From NCBI RefSeq assembly GCF_040548875.1, contig NZ_JBEPSJ010000005.1:248001-312000 (forward strand): a DNA stretch of 64,000 nt, written 5' to 3'. Shown here one piece after another: positions 25,643 through 35,953 of the stretch. The notes beneath the pieces are model-generated. The model saw only the letters and a list, made by a program, of their open reading frames with translations. It was not told the DNA's origin and did not search any database. The position numbers and the translations under genes are program-made. The stretch comes from Conyzicola nivalis_A. GTDB lineage: Bacteria; Actinomycetota; Actinomycetes; Actinomycetales; Microbacteriaceae. How positions within the stretch are numbered: position 1 is the first letter of the stretch; the number at the start of each line of letters is the position of its first letter.

Positions 25643-26548
25643 TCACTGCACCGCAGATCGGATGAATCGGAGGACCTCCGGCGGGGTGTGCGAGTTCGAC
25701 TGGACGTGCACGGCGATGTCGTCGGGGTGGATCGACTCGACGAATTCTGCGGCCCTCTCGAGGTCGAGGGGGCGCGGGTCCCAGTGGCTGTGGCACAGTG
25801 TGCGATCCGCGACGAACGAGAGCTGGCGCTCGGTGCCGAACTCGGCGAGGTACTCGCCGTAGAGCACGTACTCCGAGAACTCCCACTCGCGGGAGACCGC
25901 TGTCTCCCACGCCCGGCCCGAGACGCCCGCCAGTCGCGCGGTGCACAGCCGCACGACGTCCGGGTCCCAGGAGATCAGGCTGCCGATCGGGTCGGCGTAG
26001 GGCGGCGGGCCGTCGGGTGCGACGCCCAGCATGCGCCGCGCGGCCGCGTGCCACTCCACATGCCCGGTCATCTCCGCGGTGATCGCGGCCGGCTTGCGGT
26101 AGAACCGCACCGCTGCTCCCGACGAGAATGTCGCTTCGGCGACCGGGCGGATGAGCTGCGCGTCGGAGTCGATGACGAGAACGGTGTCGCACTCGGCCCG
26201 CATCGCCATGCTGAGTTTCACGATCTGCTGCAGCAGCCAGCCGCGCAGCGGCGGCCACGGACGACGGGTGTTGACGGCGATGAAGCGGGCACCGCGGGGC
26301 ACCCGGGGGATGCGGGCGACAGCGTGAGCGAACCACGCGGTCGACACGAACGTCCTGGGCAGCAGCGCGCGGTAGCCCACCAGCACCATCCGGCTCGACC
26401 GGAGGGTAGCGAAGAGCGGGACGTCTTCGTCGGGCACGACTACGTAGTGGAGCACAGCGGGATCGGTGAACTCGAGCACCGACCGATGCAGCGCGGAGAA
26501 GCTGTCGAAGTCGGGGGCGTACGACGGCGTCAGGATCGCGAGGGTCAC
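25643..26548 (-). CDS. DUF6492-family protein, glycosyltransferase-like
   Basis: 301 residues starting at GTG (VTLAILTPSYAPDFDSFSALHRSVL). A DxD-type motif lies in CDTVLVIDSDAQLIRPV, and RWQ-type GT-A features are lacking elsewhere; ISWDPDVV and SEYVLYGEYL are family-like segments. DUF6492 proteins occur in polysaccharide loci and are thought to be nucleotide-sugar transferases. It starts 23 bases after the three-domain glycosyltransferase and ends the upper leftward operon. Specific sugar unknown. Confidence 0.7.
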   Translation of the reverse strand: MTLAILTPSYAPDFDSFSALHRSVLEFTDPAVLHYVVVPDEDVPLFATLRSSRMVLVGYRALLPRTFVSTAWFAHAVARIPRVPRGARFIAVNTRRPWPPLRGWLLQQIVKLSMAMRAECDTVLVIDSDAQLIRPVAEATFSSGAAVRFYRKPAAITAEMTGHVEWHAAARRMLGVAPDGPPPYADPIGSLISWDPDVVRLCTARLAGVSGRAWETAVSREWEFSEYVLYGEYLAEFGTERQLSFVADRTLCHSHWDPRPLDLERAAEFVESIHPDDIAVHVQSNSHTPPEVLRFIRSAVQ

Positions 26549-26571
26549 GGGCGCCGCCCGTTCGCGCGCAC

Positions 26572-29202
26572 TCAGGACTCCTCGTCGAAGAGCGGGACCC
26601 GGTGGCTGGTCGTGCGCGTTCGAGCGACGACGGGACCCGGCGCGCGCGGAGAGCGCGAGTCGCCGGCACGGCTCGACTCGTCGCGCTCCCAGACCGAGGT
26701 CGCTGCCGCCCGACGTGCGCGTCGTCGGCCCACCGCGGTGAGAAGGGCGTAGACGGTGGCGTCGGAGAGCGTGAACGGACCGCGCACGCTCGAGACAAGC
26801 TCGACGACGGTGGTCGAGGTCGTCGGCTGAGCCGGGGCCGCCAGGTTGCCGCGGTGCTGGCGGGTGAGTATCGCGAGCAGCCCGGCGAGGCTGCGCGGGG
26901 TGCGGACACGCACCGGCTCGGTGGGGACGACGACCTTCTCGCCCGGTACGAACAGCGAGTCCACCACGAGATCGTCGGCGGTCACGTCGGGAAAGCGGCC
27001 GAGCCTGGCGTGGCCGGCTTCGCTCAGTGCGTACGCCCCAGCGCCCCAGAGCGACTCGTCGCTCGATGGCACCCGTGCGCGCGCCCGGTAGTATGCGCGG
27101 ACGAGCCCGGTCGCCCCGCTCGTGTCGTAGCGGAAGGCGGGACGCGCGGCGAGCACCCGGCCGGTCTTCAGTTCGGCGAAGACCGCGGCGACGGCCCCGG
27201 GGTGGATCTCGACGTCGGCGTCCAGATAGAGGCGTGGCCACGACGTCGCCGCGGCGTCTCCCGCGTTCAGCGCGGATGCCTTGGACGGTCGGTCGATCTC
27301 GACGACCCGCACCCCGGCGAATCCCCTGGCGATCTGCGCTGTGTCGTCGGTGCACCCGTTGCACACGACGATCACCTCGGCGGTCCCGCCGTCGGCGAGC
27401 GGAGCCAGTGCGCGTAGCGAGCGCGCGATCACCGCCGCCTCGTTGTGTGCCGGCACGATGACGGCGCCGATCGGCGTGGAACGGGGATGCGCGGCCCACC
27501 GCGTGGCGTGGGGCAGGCGTCTCCACGACGGCTGGTCGAGCAGCACGCGGAGGGTGTCGCGATGCTCCCTCGTGTAGCTGCGCATCGCCTCGTGCAGGAT
27601 CACGGCGGCGTGGAACCCGGCGGCGTAGCCCGGTGTGTGGTGTTTGCGCACGTACCGCACGCGGTTGACCGCCATCAGCGCCGCCAGTTCCGGCGAGGTG
27701 CCCGATCCGCCGCGATCGTGGCTGACCCGTGCGTGGGGTTCGAACCAGATCTCGTACCCGAGGTCGCGGAGCCTGCGGAAGTAGTCGGTCTCCTCCGAGT
27801 AGAGGAAGAACCGGGCGTCCCACTGGCCGGCCACCCGGGCGACCTCGCGGCGAACCAGCAGAGCCGCACCCGTCGCCCATTCGACGCGGTGCGCGTGCTG
27901 GTAGCTCTCCGGGTTGGTATCGGTCTCGCTCGAGAAGGCCGGCCGGTCGCCGCCACGGCTGCCGAGCAGCGCGTCGCCGATCGCGCGCCAAATCGTCGGC
28001 TCGCGGCGCAGCGAGTGGTACACGGCGCCGTCGGGGGCGAGGACTTTCGGCACCACCGCGCCGACGCCCGGCTGGCGGAGCCTCCGCAGCATCTCGGAGA
28101 TCGACCCGGCCTCGACCTCGAGGTCGGGATTCAGCACGAGGAGCGCCTCCGCGTCGCCGGCCCGGCGCAGCGCGAGGTTGATGCCCATGGCGTAGCCGCG
28201 GTTGCCGGCGGGGTCGACCGTGATGATGTCGGGGTGCGCCGCGACGAGAGCACGGGTCGAATCGGTCGACCCGTTGTCGGCCACGACCACGCGCAGCCGC
28301 AGGTGTTCCGCCTCGGACCGCAGGCTCTCGATCAACGCACCGACGTGCCGCGCGCTGTTGTAGGTGACGATCGCCACCGCGACGTCGGCGTGCTCGCTCT
28401 CCGGAAGGAAGCGTCCGGTCGCGCTGCGCGGTCTGGTAGCGGGACCCTGCTGTCGATGCACGGAACGGTAGGCGGGCGGACCGTCGACGAGATAGCGCGT
28501 CGCGAGTCTGCGCGGTTCGTGGGCGAGTCGCCAGGCCCATTCGACGCCGGCGGCGGCGACCCACCGGGGGGCGCGGTCGACCCGGCCGGCGAGAAAGTCG
28601 ACGACGGCACCGAAGGCGAGGAGCACCCGGGCGCCGGTCGCTTCGCCATGCTGGGCCATCCACAGCTCCTGACGCGGTTTTCCGAGGCAGACCACGAGGA
28701 TCCCGGTGTGGGCCTCGGCGATCTGCCTCGCGATCTCGCCGGAGCGGTCCCGGTCGCCGAGGTCGTCGCGTGACGGCGACCACATCCCGGCGAGTTCGAG
28801 CGACGGATAGTCGTCGGCGAGCCGGTCGCGCAGGGCGGTGTGCGTCTCGTTGTCGCCGCCGAGAAAACCGACCCGCACCCCGTCGCTCTCGGCCGCCCGC
28901 AGGACGTCGTCGATCAGGTCGCTGCCGGCGAGCCGCGGCCAGGCCCGCCCGGTGAGACGGCTGGCCTGTGTCGCGATCGGTGCACCGTCGATGAGGTGCA
29001 GCCATTCGAGCGGTGCGCGGTCGATCACGCCCTGCCAGCGCGACCCGCTGCCGAAGTGGTGCACGTGGTCGAGGTTGACCGACACCACTCCGAGCGGCGG
29101 CGCCTCGCCGTCGAGGGAGCGCTGCCGGATCTCCTCGACGGCACCGGAGCGGTCGCGCAGGTCGATCGGGCAGCCGCCGAGAGTGATGCGTTCGGCGCTC
29201 AC
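26572..29202 (-). CDS. Three-domain glycosyltransferase: WecG/TagA/CpsF + GT2 + GT2
   Basis: 876 residues in one uninterrupted frame; the GTG start overlaps the upstream stop (GTGA). Residues about 1-240 are a WecG/TagA/CpsF (GT26) domain: VSVNLDHVHHF, LIDGAPIATQA, VGFLGGDNETHTALRDRL, VVCLGKPRQELWMAQH. Residues about 271-560 are a rhamnosyltransferase-like GT2 domain (VAIVTYNSARHVGALIESL, VVADNGSTDST, VLNPDLEVE, FFLYSEETDYFRRL). Residues about 574-800 are a second GT2 domain (GAVIVPAHNEAAVIARSL, VVCNGCTDDT, LYLDADVEIHPG). The rest is disordered. Joining an early transferase to two later ones would allow several sugars to be added to the lipid carrier by one polypeptide. Confidence 0.88.
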   Translation of the reverse strand: MSAERITLGGCPIDLRDRSGAVEEIRQRSLDGEAPPLGVVSVNLDHVHHFGSGSRWQGVIDRAPLEWLHLIDGAPIATQASRLTGRAWPRLAGSDLIDDVLRAAESDGVRVGFLGGDNETHTALRDRLADDYPSLELAGMWSPSRDDLGDRDRSGEIARQIAEAHTGILVVCLGKPRQELWMAQHGEATGARVLLAFGAVVDFLAGRVDRAPRWVAAAGVEWAWRLAHEPRRLATRYLVDGPPAYRSVHRQQGPATRPRSATGRFLPESEHADVAVAIVTYNSARHVGALIESLRSEAEHLRLRVVVADNGSTDSTRALVAAHPDIITVDPAGNRGYAMGINLALRRAGDAEALLVLNPDLEVEAGSISEMLRRLRQPGVGAVVPKVLAPDGAVYHSLRREPTIWRAIGDALLGSRGGDRPAFSSETDTNPESYQHAHRVEWATGAALLVRREVARVAGQWDARFFLYSEETDYFRRLRDLGYEIWFEPHARVSHDRGGSGTSPELAALMAVNRVRYVRKHHTPGYAAGFHAAVILHEAMRSYTREHRDTLRVLLDQPSWRRLPHATRWAAHPRSTPIGAVIVPAHNEAAVIARSLRALAPLADGGTAEVIVVCNGCTDDTAQIARGFAGVRVVEIDRPSKASALNAGDAAATSWPRLYLDADVEIHPGAVAAVFAELKTGRVLAARPAFRYDTSGATGLVRAYYRARARVPSSDESLWGAGAYALSEAGHARLGRFPDVTADDLVVDSLFVPGEKVVVPTEPVRVRTPRSLAGLLAILTRQHRGNLAAPAQPTTSTTVVELVSSVRGPFTLSDATVYALLTAVGRRRARRAAATSVWERDESSRAGDSRSPRAPGPVVARTRTTSHRVPLFDEES

Positions 29203-30215
29203 GGCCGGACCGCCGACGGCGACGTCGCGTGTTCGATGAAGAGAGCGGATGCGCCGCGACCGTCGGCCTGGATCGACCAGACGTCGCTGTCGCCCGGCTG
29301 GTCGTCTCGGGCCAGGCCGTAGAGAAGTGTCGAGTCGTCGAGCCATTCGACCTGGTCGTCGATGTTGCGCGGATCGGGCATCACTGTCTCCTTGTTCGTG
29401 GTCAGGTCGAGCACGGCGATCGACCAGTGCGCGGTCGCAGTCGTCGAGATGTTCTTCTTGAACGCGATGCGGGTCTCGTCGGGTGAGAGCGACGGGCACT
29501 CGACCGATTCCCGCACCGAGGTGAGGGTGCGCGCGGCGAGGTCTCCGCGCACGAGCCAGGTCTTCGAGCCCGTGGCGGCGGTGGCGTAGAACACGTCGGG
29601 GTCGCTCGTGAACGTGACCCCCCAGAAGTTGCGGTCGGCCGCGGTGTTGGGCGTGCCGTCGATGGTGAGCGCGAAGTCCTCGAGGTTGCCGTAGTCGTCG
29701 CCGTGGATCGTGGAGATCTGCGTCGCGGTGGCGAAACCGACGGTGGCGTAGGCCTCTCCCGTCACGAACGAGGTGAAGGCGACGCGCTCGCCGTCGGACG
29801 AGACACGCGTCCTGCTCGGGATGCCGGGCAGCGACCAGCTGCGCTGCACGGTTCCGGCGGTGTCGAGGAGGTTCGCCGAGAACGTCGTCAGCACTCCACG
29901 GTCGATGCGCAGGCACATGGTCGACCGGGCTTCGGAGTAGACGCGGTCGCACGCGATGTCGGTGACCGAGCGATCGCCGGAGGGGTCGTCGGCAGAAACG
30001 CTCGCCACGAGCCCGTAGGCCGCATCCGCCGTCGTGTTCCGGAAGACGATGCGGCCGGCCGCCACCTGCCTGTCGAAGGCCGCGGTCTGGGCCTCGGCGG
30101 GGATCGCCTGCCGGGCCTGATGGCCGACGATGGCGCTGACCGCGTACGCGGCGGTCGATCCGAGCAGCACGACCGTCAGCACGACGGCGGTGACGAGGCG
30201 CGCGCGGGGGGTCAT
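29199..30215 (-). CDS. Membrane-anchored TolB/WD40-like beta-propeller protein
   Basis: 338 residues with one N-terminal membrane span (LVTAVVLTVVLLGSTAAYAVSAIVG). The extracellular part shows propeller-type repeats such as SRTRVSSDGERVAFTSFVTGE, CPSLSPDETRIAFKKNIS and DDQVEWLDDSTLLYGL, with the PD40-like SPDxxxIAF signature. No catalytic motif is seen. It sits between the MFS gene (1-base overlap) and the three-domain glycosyltransferase (GTGA overlap), so it is part of the glycan operon. It may be a scaffold or sensor outside the membrane. Confidence 0.75.
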   Translation of the reverse strand: MTPRARLVTAVVLTVVLLGSTAAYAVSAIVGHQARQAIPAEAQTAAFDRQVAAGRIVFRNTTADAAYGLVASVSADDPSGDRSVTDIACDRVYSEARSTMCLRIDRGVLTTFSANLLDTAGTVQRSWSLPGIPSRTRVSSDGERVAFTSFVTGEAYATVGFATATQISTIHGDDYGNLEDFALTIDGTPNTAADRNFWGVTFTSDPDVFYATAATGSKTWLVRGDLAARTLTSVRESVECPSLSPDETRIAFKKNISTTATAHWSIAVLDLTTNKETVMPDPRNIDDQVEWLDDSTLLYGLARDDQPGDSDVWSIQADGRGASALFIEHATSPSAVRP

Positions 30216-31459
30216 CAGACGGCCGAGGTCCGTGCGAGCGGGCGCACCATCACCAGCAGCGCGGGGATGGCGGCGGCGAGGGCGGCCGCGACGATGATGA
30301 CCGCGAGCTCACGGCCGACGGCGAACCAGAGGATGCCGAAGGCGGTCGAGCCGACGAGGCGCCCGATGGCGACGACGGTCTGAGCCGCCGCGATCCCGGT
30401 GGCGCGGTTCTCGGGCGGGGTGGCCTCGCTCGCGAGCGCGGCGAGCACCCCGTCGGTCGCCGCGTAGAACGCGCCGAGCAGCACGAGGCAGGCGACGGTG
30501 ACGGCGGCGCCGCCCACCGGCAGGGCGGCGCAGGCGTAGGCGCCGAGGAGCGCGACGTGTCCGAGCACGAACACGCGCGCGCGGCCGAAACGGTCGGCGA
30601 GCCGGCCGAGGGGCACGGCGAAGATGAAGAACGCCACGTTGGTGCCCACGTAGAGCAGCGGGAACCACTGCGCCGCGAAGGGACTGCGGTCCTGCAGGAC
30701 GAGGTAGATGAAGCCGTCGCCCACGGTGAGGACGGCGAGGATGCCGGCGGTGAACATGAGGCGGCGCAGGCGCGGCTCGGCGAGGGTGCGCCAGCGGAAC
30801 GGCTGGCGCGGCTCGCCCGCCGCAGCGCTCTGCCGCCGCGGACGGATCGCCGGAACGACGAGCCCCAGGATCACCACGCCCACCACCGCGAAGCCGAGCG
30901 ACACGATGAAGACGAGGTGGTAGCCGGTAGGCACGAAGAAGAGGATCAGGAAGGCGAGCAACGGCCCGCCGGCCGCCCCGATCGTGTCGAGCATGCGGTG
31001 CACGCCGAACGACCTGCCGAGATTGGATGGCACGGACGACGCGGTGATGAGCGCGTCGCGGGGCGCTGTGCGCACGCCCTTGCCGAGGCGGTCGAGTGCG
31101 ATCACCGAGGCGATCCCGGCGAAGCCGCTGACGAAGAGCAGGCCGACCTTCGTGGCGGCGGAGGCCGCGTAGCCGAAGAACGCCACCCACTTCGGGTTGT
31201 CGGTGCGGTCGGACGCCCAGCCGCCGCCGATGCGCACGATGGCGCTCACTCCCTGGTAGATGCCGTCGATGAACCCGTACGCGATCGTCGACAGCCCGAG
31301 CGCGCCCGTTATATAGAGGGGAAGGATCGAAGCGACCGATTCCGACGAGATGTCGGTGAGCATGCTGACCACACCGAGGGTCACGACGACGGATGACACG
31401 CGCGCGGCGGGGGCGCCGGTCTTCTGGCGCGGGCCGCGTTGGGGGAGGGAGATGTACAC
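30215..31459 (-). CDS. Major facilitator superfamily transporter
   Basis: 414 residues with about 12 hydrophobic spans and MFS loop motifs (GGGWASDRTDNPKWVAFFG between TM2 and TM3, and PLGRLADRFGRARVFVLGH in the second half). MLTDISSESVASILPLYI and DRLGKGVRTAPRDALI are typical of a widespread uncharacterised drug/metabolite MFS branch. Its presence between glycan genes suggests export of a precursor or decoration, but no substrate can be read. GTG start 13 bases after the upstream stop; GGGAGG-like sequence overlaps the beginning of the frame. Confidence 0.8.
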   Translation of the reverse strand: MYISLPQRGPRQKTGAPAARVSSVVVTLGVVSMLTDISSESVASILPLYITGALGLSTIAYGFIDGIYQGVSAIVRIGGGWASDRTDNPKWVAFFGYAASAATKVGLLFVSGFAGIASVIALDRLGKGVRTAPRDALITASSVPSNLGRSFGVHRMLDTIGAAGGPLLAFLILFFVPTGYHLVFIVSLGFAVVGVVILGLVVPAIRPRRQSAAAGEPRQPFRWRTLAEPRLRRLMFTAGILAVLTVGDGFIYLVLQDRSPFAAQWFPLLYVGTNVAFFIFAVPLGRLADRFGRARVFVLGHVALLGAYACAALPVGGAAVTVACLVLLGAFYAATDGVLAALASEATPPENRATGIAAAQTVVAIGRLVGSTAFGILWFAVGRELAVIIVAAALAAAIPALLVMVRPLARTSAV

Positions 31460-31471
31460 GGGCGGCGCCGA

Positions 31472-32155
31472 TCAGCGGGTCACATCGATGGCGCCGAAGA
31501 GGGAGTAATGGGCGCCGTCGCCGTCGGGCTTCACCGTCAGGGTGACGCTGTCGCCGCCGCGCGAGAACACCGTGCCGCTCGAACCGCCGGTCGCCGGAGT
31601 GGACGTGCCGGGCAGCGACAGGGCCGCGAACACGGTGCGGTAGTACTCGGTGACGCTCGCCGGCGACTGTGTCGTCGTGGCCTCGAGGGTGGCCTGCACC
31701 CGGTTGCCGCTCGAGCTGACCGACGACGCGACGACGGTCGACTGCTCGGCGATCGGGATCACCCTCGGAAATCCGGCCACGATCTTCTGCAGTGCCGAGG
31801 CGTCGGCGGGCAGGTCGCCGGTCATCAGCGGCGGCAGCGCGAGCGGCGGCGGTTGCCCCGGGTCTGGTTGCGCCCCGGCCTCCACCTCTGTCGAGGTTCG
31901 GGGACCGAGGGGAACGGGGGCGGCAGAGAACGGGGGCCGCGCCGACTCGGCGTCGGTCGCCGGAGGCGAAGCGGTGGGAGGGGCGGATGACGCGTCGCCG
32001 GTGCGGCCCGTGGGTGCGGCGACCCCGGGGATCGAGGTGCTCGCCGGGGCGGGGACGACGGAGTACGTAACGGCGACGGCGGCAATGACGCCGGTCAGCA
32101 CGAGGCCGCCCACGACGAGCCGCCGTAGTGTCGCCTGCGAAGTCTGCTGCGTCAT
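31472..32155 (-). CDS. Single-pass membrane protein of unknown function
   Basis: 227 residues not recognised as any named family. A membrane span at about residues 12-31 (LVVGGLVLTGVIAAVAVTYS) is followed by a Pro/Ala/Ser-rich linker of about 70 residues. The C-terminal folded region of about 115 residues ends with SVTLTVKPDGDGAHYSLFGAIDVTR. This type II topology places the domain outside the cell. The ATG overlaps the acetyltransferase stop (ATGA), so it is co-translated with glycan genes and may contact the assembly complex or the wall. Confidence 0.75.
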   Translation of the reverse strand: MTQQTSQATLRRLVVGGLVLTGVIAAVAVTYSVVPAPASTSIPGVAAPTGRTGDASSAPPTASPPATDAESARPPFSAAPVPLGPRTSTEVEAGAQPDPGQPPPLALPPLMTGDLPADASALQKIVAGFPRVIPIAEQSTVVASSVSSSGNRVQATLEATTTQSPASVTEYYRTVFAALSLPGTSTPATGGSSGTVFSRGGDSVTLTVKPDGDGAHYSLFGAIDVTR

Positions 32156-32783
32156 TGCGGCGAAAGCACCCCCTCGTGCTCGACGAAGCGCTCGCCGGTG
32201 CTCGGACAGACGAACTCTCCGTCGCCGGTAGCGACCAGCGGCACTCCGGCGCGGCCGACCCAGCCGACCCGGTGCGCCGGAACGCCGACGACCATCGCGT
32301 AGTCGGCGACGTTGCGGGTGACCACGGCGCCGGCCGCGACGAGCGCGTACCGCCCGATGGTGATGGGCGCGACGCAGACCGCGCGAGCCCCGATCGACGC
32401 TCCCGTCCGCACGGTGACGCCGACTGCCTGCCAGTCGTCGTTCGTCTGCCTGCTGCCGTCGATATTGATCGCGCGCGGGTACGAGTCGTTGGTGAAGACC
32501 ACGGCGGGGCCCACGAAGACGCCGTCCTCGAGCAGTGCCGGCTCGTAGACGAGGGCATAGTTCTGCAGTTTGCAGTTGCGGCCGATGATCACGCCGGGCC
32601 CGACGTAGGCGCCCCGGCCGACGATGCACCCGCCGCCGATCTGCGCGTACTCACGGATCTGGGCCAGGTGCCAGACGAGGCTGTCCGGCCCGATCTTCGC
32701 GCGCGGGTCGATGTCGGCGGTCGACGCGATGCGGGGTGGGAGGTCTTCGTCGTGCATGAGCGACCGCTCGTCGAGGCCGGTCA

Positions 32784-32784
<1 letters not shown>
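32152..32784 (-). CDS. WbpD/WlbB-like UDP-3-amino-sugar N-acetyltransferase
   Basis: 210 residues dominated by left-handed beta-helix hexapeptides. ASTADIDPRAKIGPDSLVWHLAQI, VGRGAYVGPGVIIGRNCKLQN, YEPALLEDGVFVGPAVVFTND and VGVPAHRVGWVGRAG match the acetyl-CoA enzymes that N-acetylate UDP-2-acetamido-3-amino sugars; the Asn of FTND and the His of VWH are the expected substrate and catalytic positions. A second ATG at residue 10 is an alternative start. The Gfo/Idh (10656) and DegT (15753) partners are in the opposite operon. Confidence 0.87.
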
Positions 32785-34364
<1,580 letters not shown>

Positions 34365-34660
34365 TAGTTTTTTCCTGCATTCCAGTACTTCGGGGACGAC
34401 TAAGAGCACCGTGGGTGCGGCGCTCCTATTACTGGGTTCCGAAGCAGGCTCGACCGGGTATGTGTCGAGTTCGGGTGCTGCTCCGGGTGTGGGGTAAAGC
34501 TGACCCCCCAAGGGGGGCGACGACCCGACGCTATTCCCCCGGCTCTGCCCCTCCATATCCCCCCTTCGGGGGGCAGCTATGGGAGCGCGCTATGTGCTTT
34601 AGTGTTCGTCACCGAACCCCGATTTAGCGCTCCGACGCTCTCCAGCAGTAGCGTGTGGGG
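34365..34660. promoter_or_regulatory. Divergent regulatory region between the sugar transferase and the zinc peptidase
   Basis: 296 bases with two perfect C6/G6 palindromes: CCCCCC-AA-GGGGGG at 34504-34517, and CCCCCC-TTC-GGGGGG at 34559-34573. Further C-runs lie between them (CTATTCCCCC, CTGCCCCTCC). A gene is absent on both strands. The elements are 88-157 bases before the peptidase and 140-210 before the transferase. Confidence 0.5.
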
Positions 34661-34663
34661 ATG
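34649..34663 (+). promoter_or_regulatory. -10 hexamer TAGCGT for a leaderless zinc-peptidase transcript
   Basis: TAGCGT at 34649-34654 is six bases before the ATG at 34661. GTGGGG fills the gap. This repeats the TANNNT-N6-start pattern. Confidence 0.4.
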
Positions 34664-35515
34664 ACGTTCAACGACAACGCCAAGTCCAGCTCGAGCAAGA
34701 CCCGACGCCGCGGTCGTACCGGGGGCATCGTCGCGGGCGGCGGCGGAGTCGCCGTCATCGCGCTCTTCCTTCTCTCGCAGTTCCTCGGCGTCGATCTCAC
34801 CGGACTCGCGGGCGGAGGCACCCCCCAGAACGGTGCAGACGAGGAGATCGCCGCCTGCGATACCGGCGCCGACGCGAACGCGAACCTCGACTGCCGGCTT
34901 GACCTCGCCGGCGAGTCCATCGACGCCTACTGGGCAACGCAGCTATCCGACTACCGTGTGCCACCCGTCATCTTCTTCGAGGATCAGACGAATACCGGAT
35001 GCGGCGGCGCCACGAGTGCGGTCGGTCCCTTCTACTGCCCTGCAGACGAGACCATCTACATGGACACGTCGTTCTTCACCGATCTGCGCGACCGGTTCGG
35101 GGCGAACAGCGGTCCGCTCGCCGAGCTGTACGTGCTCGCGCACGAGTCGGGACACCACATCCAGAACATCACGGGCACCATGGACGGTCTCGACCTCGCC
35201 GCGACCGGTCCCGACTCAGACAGCGTGCGCCTCGAGGTGCAGGCCGACTGCTACGCCGGGGCGTGGGTCGGCGAGGCGTCGACGGTGCCCGACGCGAGCG
35301 GCACCCCGTTCCTCGAGCCGATAACCAGCCAGCAGGTCGCCGACGCGCTCAGCGCCGCGGCGGCGGTGGGCGACGATCGCATACAGGAGTCGGCCACCGG
35401 GCAGGTGAACCCGGAATCGTGGACGCACGGATCGAGCGAACAGCGGCAGAAGTGGTTCACGGCGGGCTACGAGGGCGGCCCGGAGGCCTGCGACACGTTC
35501 GCCGGCGCGCTCTAG
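34661..35515 (+). CDS. YpfJ-type neutral zinc metallopeptidase
   Basis: 284 residues. The N-terminus MTFNDNAKSSSSKTRRRGRT followed by a glycine-rich membrane span (IVAGGGGVAVIALFLLSQFLG) is typical of the YpfJ/KPN_02809 family. The zinc site is HESGHH (H-E-x-x-H form), with a downstream LEVQADCYAGAW region giving the third ligand and C-terminal HGSSEQRQKWFTAGYEGG. Four cysteines outside the membrane (AACDTG, LDCRL, TGCGG, FYCPA) may form disulfides. The role is envelope proteolysis of unknown target. ATG 34661 is preferred to GTG 34655 by family N-terminus. Confidence 0.9.
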   Translation: MTFNDNAKSSSSKTRRRGRTGGIVAGGGGVAVIALFLLSQFLGVDLTGLAGGGTPQNGADEEIAACDTGADANANLDCRLDLAGESIDAYWATQLSDYRVPPVIFFEDQTNTGCGGATSAVGPFYCPADETIYMDTSFFTDLRDRFGANSGPLAELYVLAHESGHHIQNITGTMDGLDLAATGPDSDSVRLEVQADCYAGAWVGEASTVPDASGTPFLEPITSQQVADALSAAAAVGDDRIQESATGQVNPESWTHGSSEQRQKWFTAGYEGGPEACDTFAGAL

Positions 35516-35539
35516 CGGAGCCTCCGAATCATCCCCCCC

Positions 35540-35583
35540 CACGCGAAAAGGCCGGACCGTCTCCGGTCCGGCCTGTTCGCGTG
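35540..35583. terminator. Bidirectional terminator hairpin
   Basis: Inner 11-bp stem AGGCCGGACCG/CGGTCCGGCCT (35549-35559 with 35564-35574, loop TCTC) is extended by an outer stem CACGCGAA/TTCGCGTG (35540-35547 with 35576-35583). It lies between the convergent zinc-peptidase and 77-residue genes. Confidence 0.8.
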
Positions 35584-35594
35584 AGAGTGATCCG

Positions 35595-35828
35595 CTAGTT
35601 CGTCAGCGTCTCCTCGAGCGCCCTCTGCGCTTCTTCGACGGTGCCGAAGGTTCCGAGTGGCTTGGCCAGCCGCGTCGTTGCGGCGAATCCACTGCCCCAT
35701 CGGGCCTCGACCATTCCCACGAAGTCGCCGTTACGCCGGGCGACCCATAGGCCGGCCTGCTCTGCGACCCAGGTGAGCGTGGGTTCGGCCGTAGTTGTGC
35801 GGCTGTTGTGATGTTCGGCGATACTCAT
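35595..35828 (-). CDS. Small 77-residue protein, unknown function
   Basis: The ATG at 35828 has an excellent Shine-Dalgarno (AAAGGAGGGAG), which is why the longer frame starting at 35867 is not used. The product MSIAEHHNSRTTTAEPTLTW begins with a hydrophilic segment, then has EQAGLWVARRNGDFVGMVEARWGSGF and a C-terminal helix TVEEAQRALEETL. It looks like a small folded cytosolic domain with a predicted beta-sheet followed by one helix. No family recognised; it is next to, but on the opposite strand from, the peptidase. Confidence 0.7.
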   Translation of the reverse strand: MSIAEHHNSRTTTAEPTLTWVAEQAGLWVARRNGDFVGMVEARWGSGFAATTRLAKPLGTFGTVEEAQRALEETLTN

Positions 35829-35953
35829 CGCTACTCCCTCCTTTGGGCGTGTTACTGACACGACCATAACTCGGGGTTCCCAGCGGGAGTACCCCCTGTC
35901 GCGCGGCGTGACAATGTGCCATCGCCGCCCGATCGAGGTGGGAGAAGTTGCGG

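Noticed and set aside
29199..30215. Possible lipoprotein LpqB/TolB
   Set aside because: No lipobox cysteine near the N-terminal span and no Tol/Pal genes; only a propeller call is kept.
34365..34556. ATG 34556 as start of the sugar transferase
   Set aside because: The added residues run through palindromic C/G-runs and lack coding bias; GTG 34364 has AGGA at good spacing.
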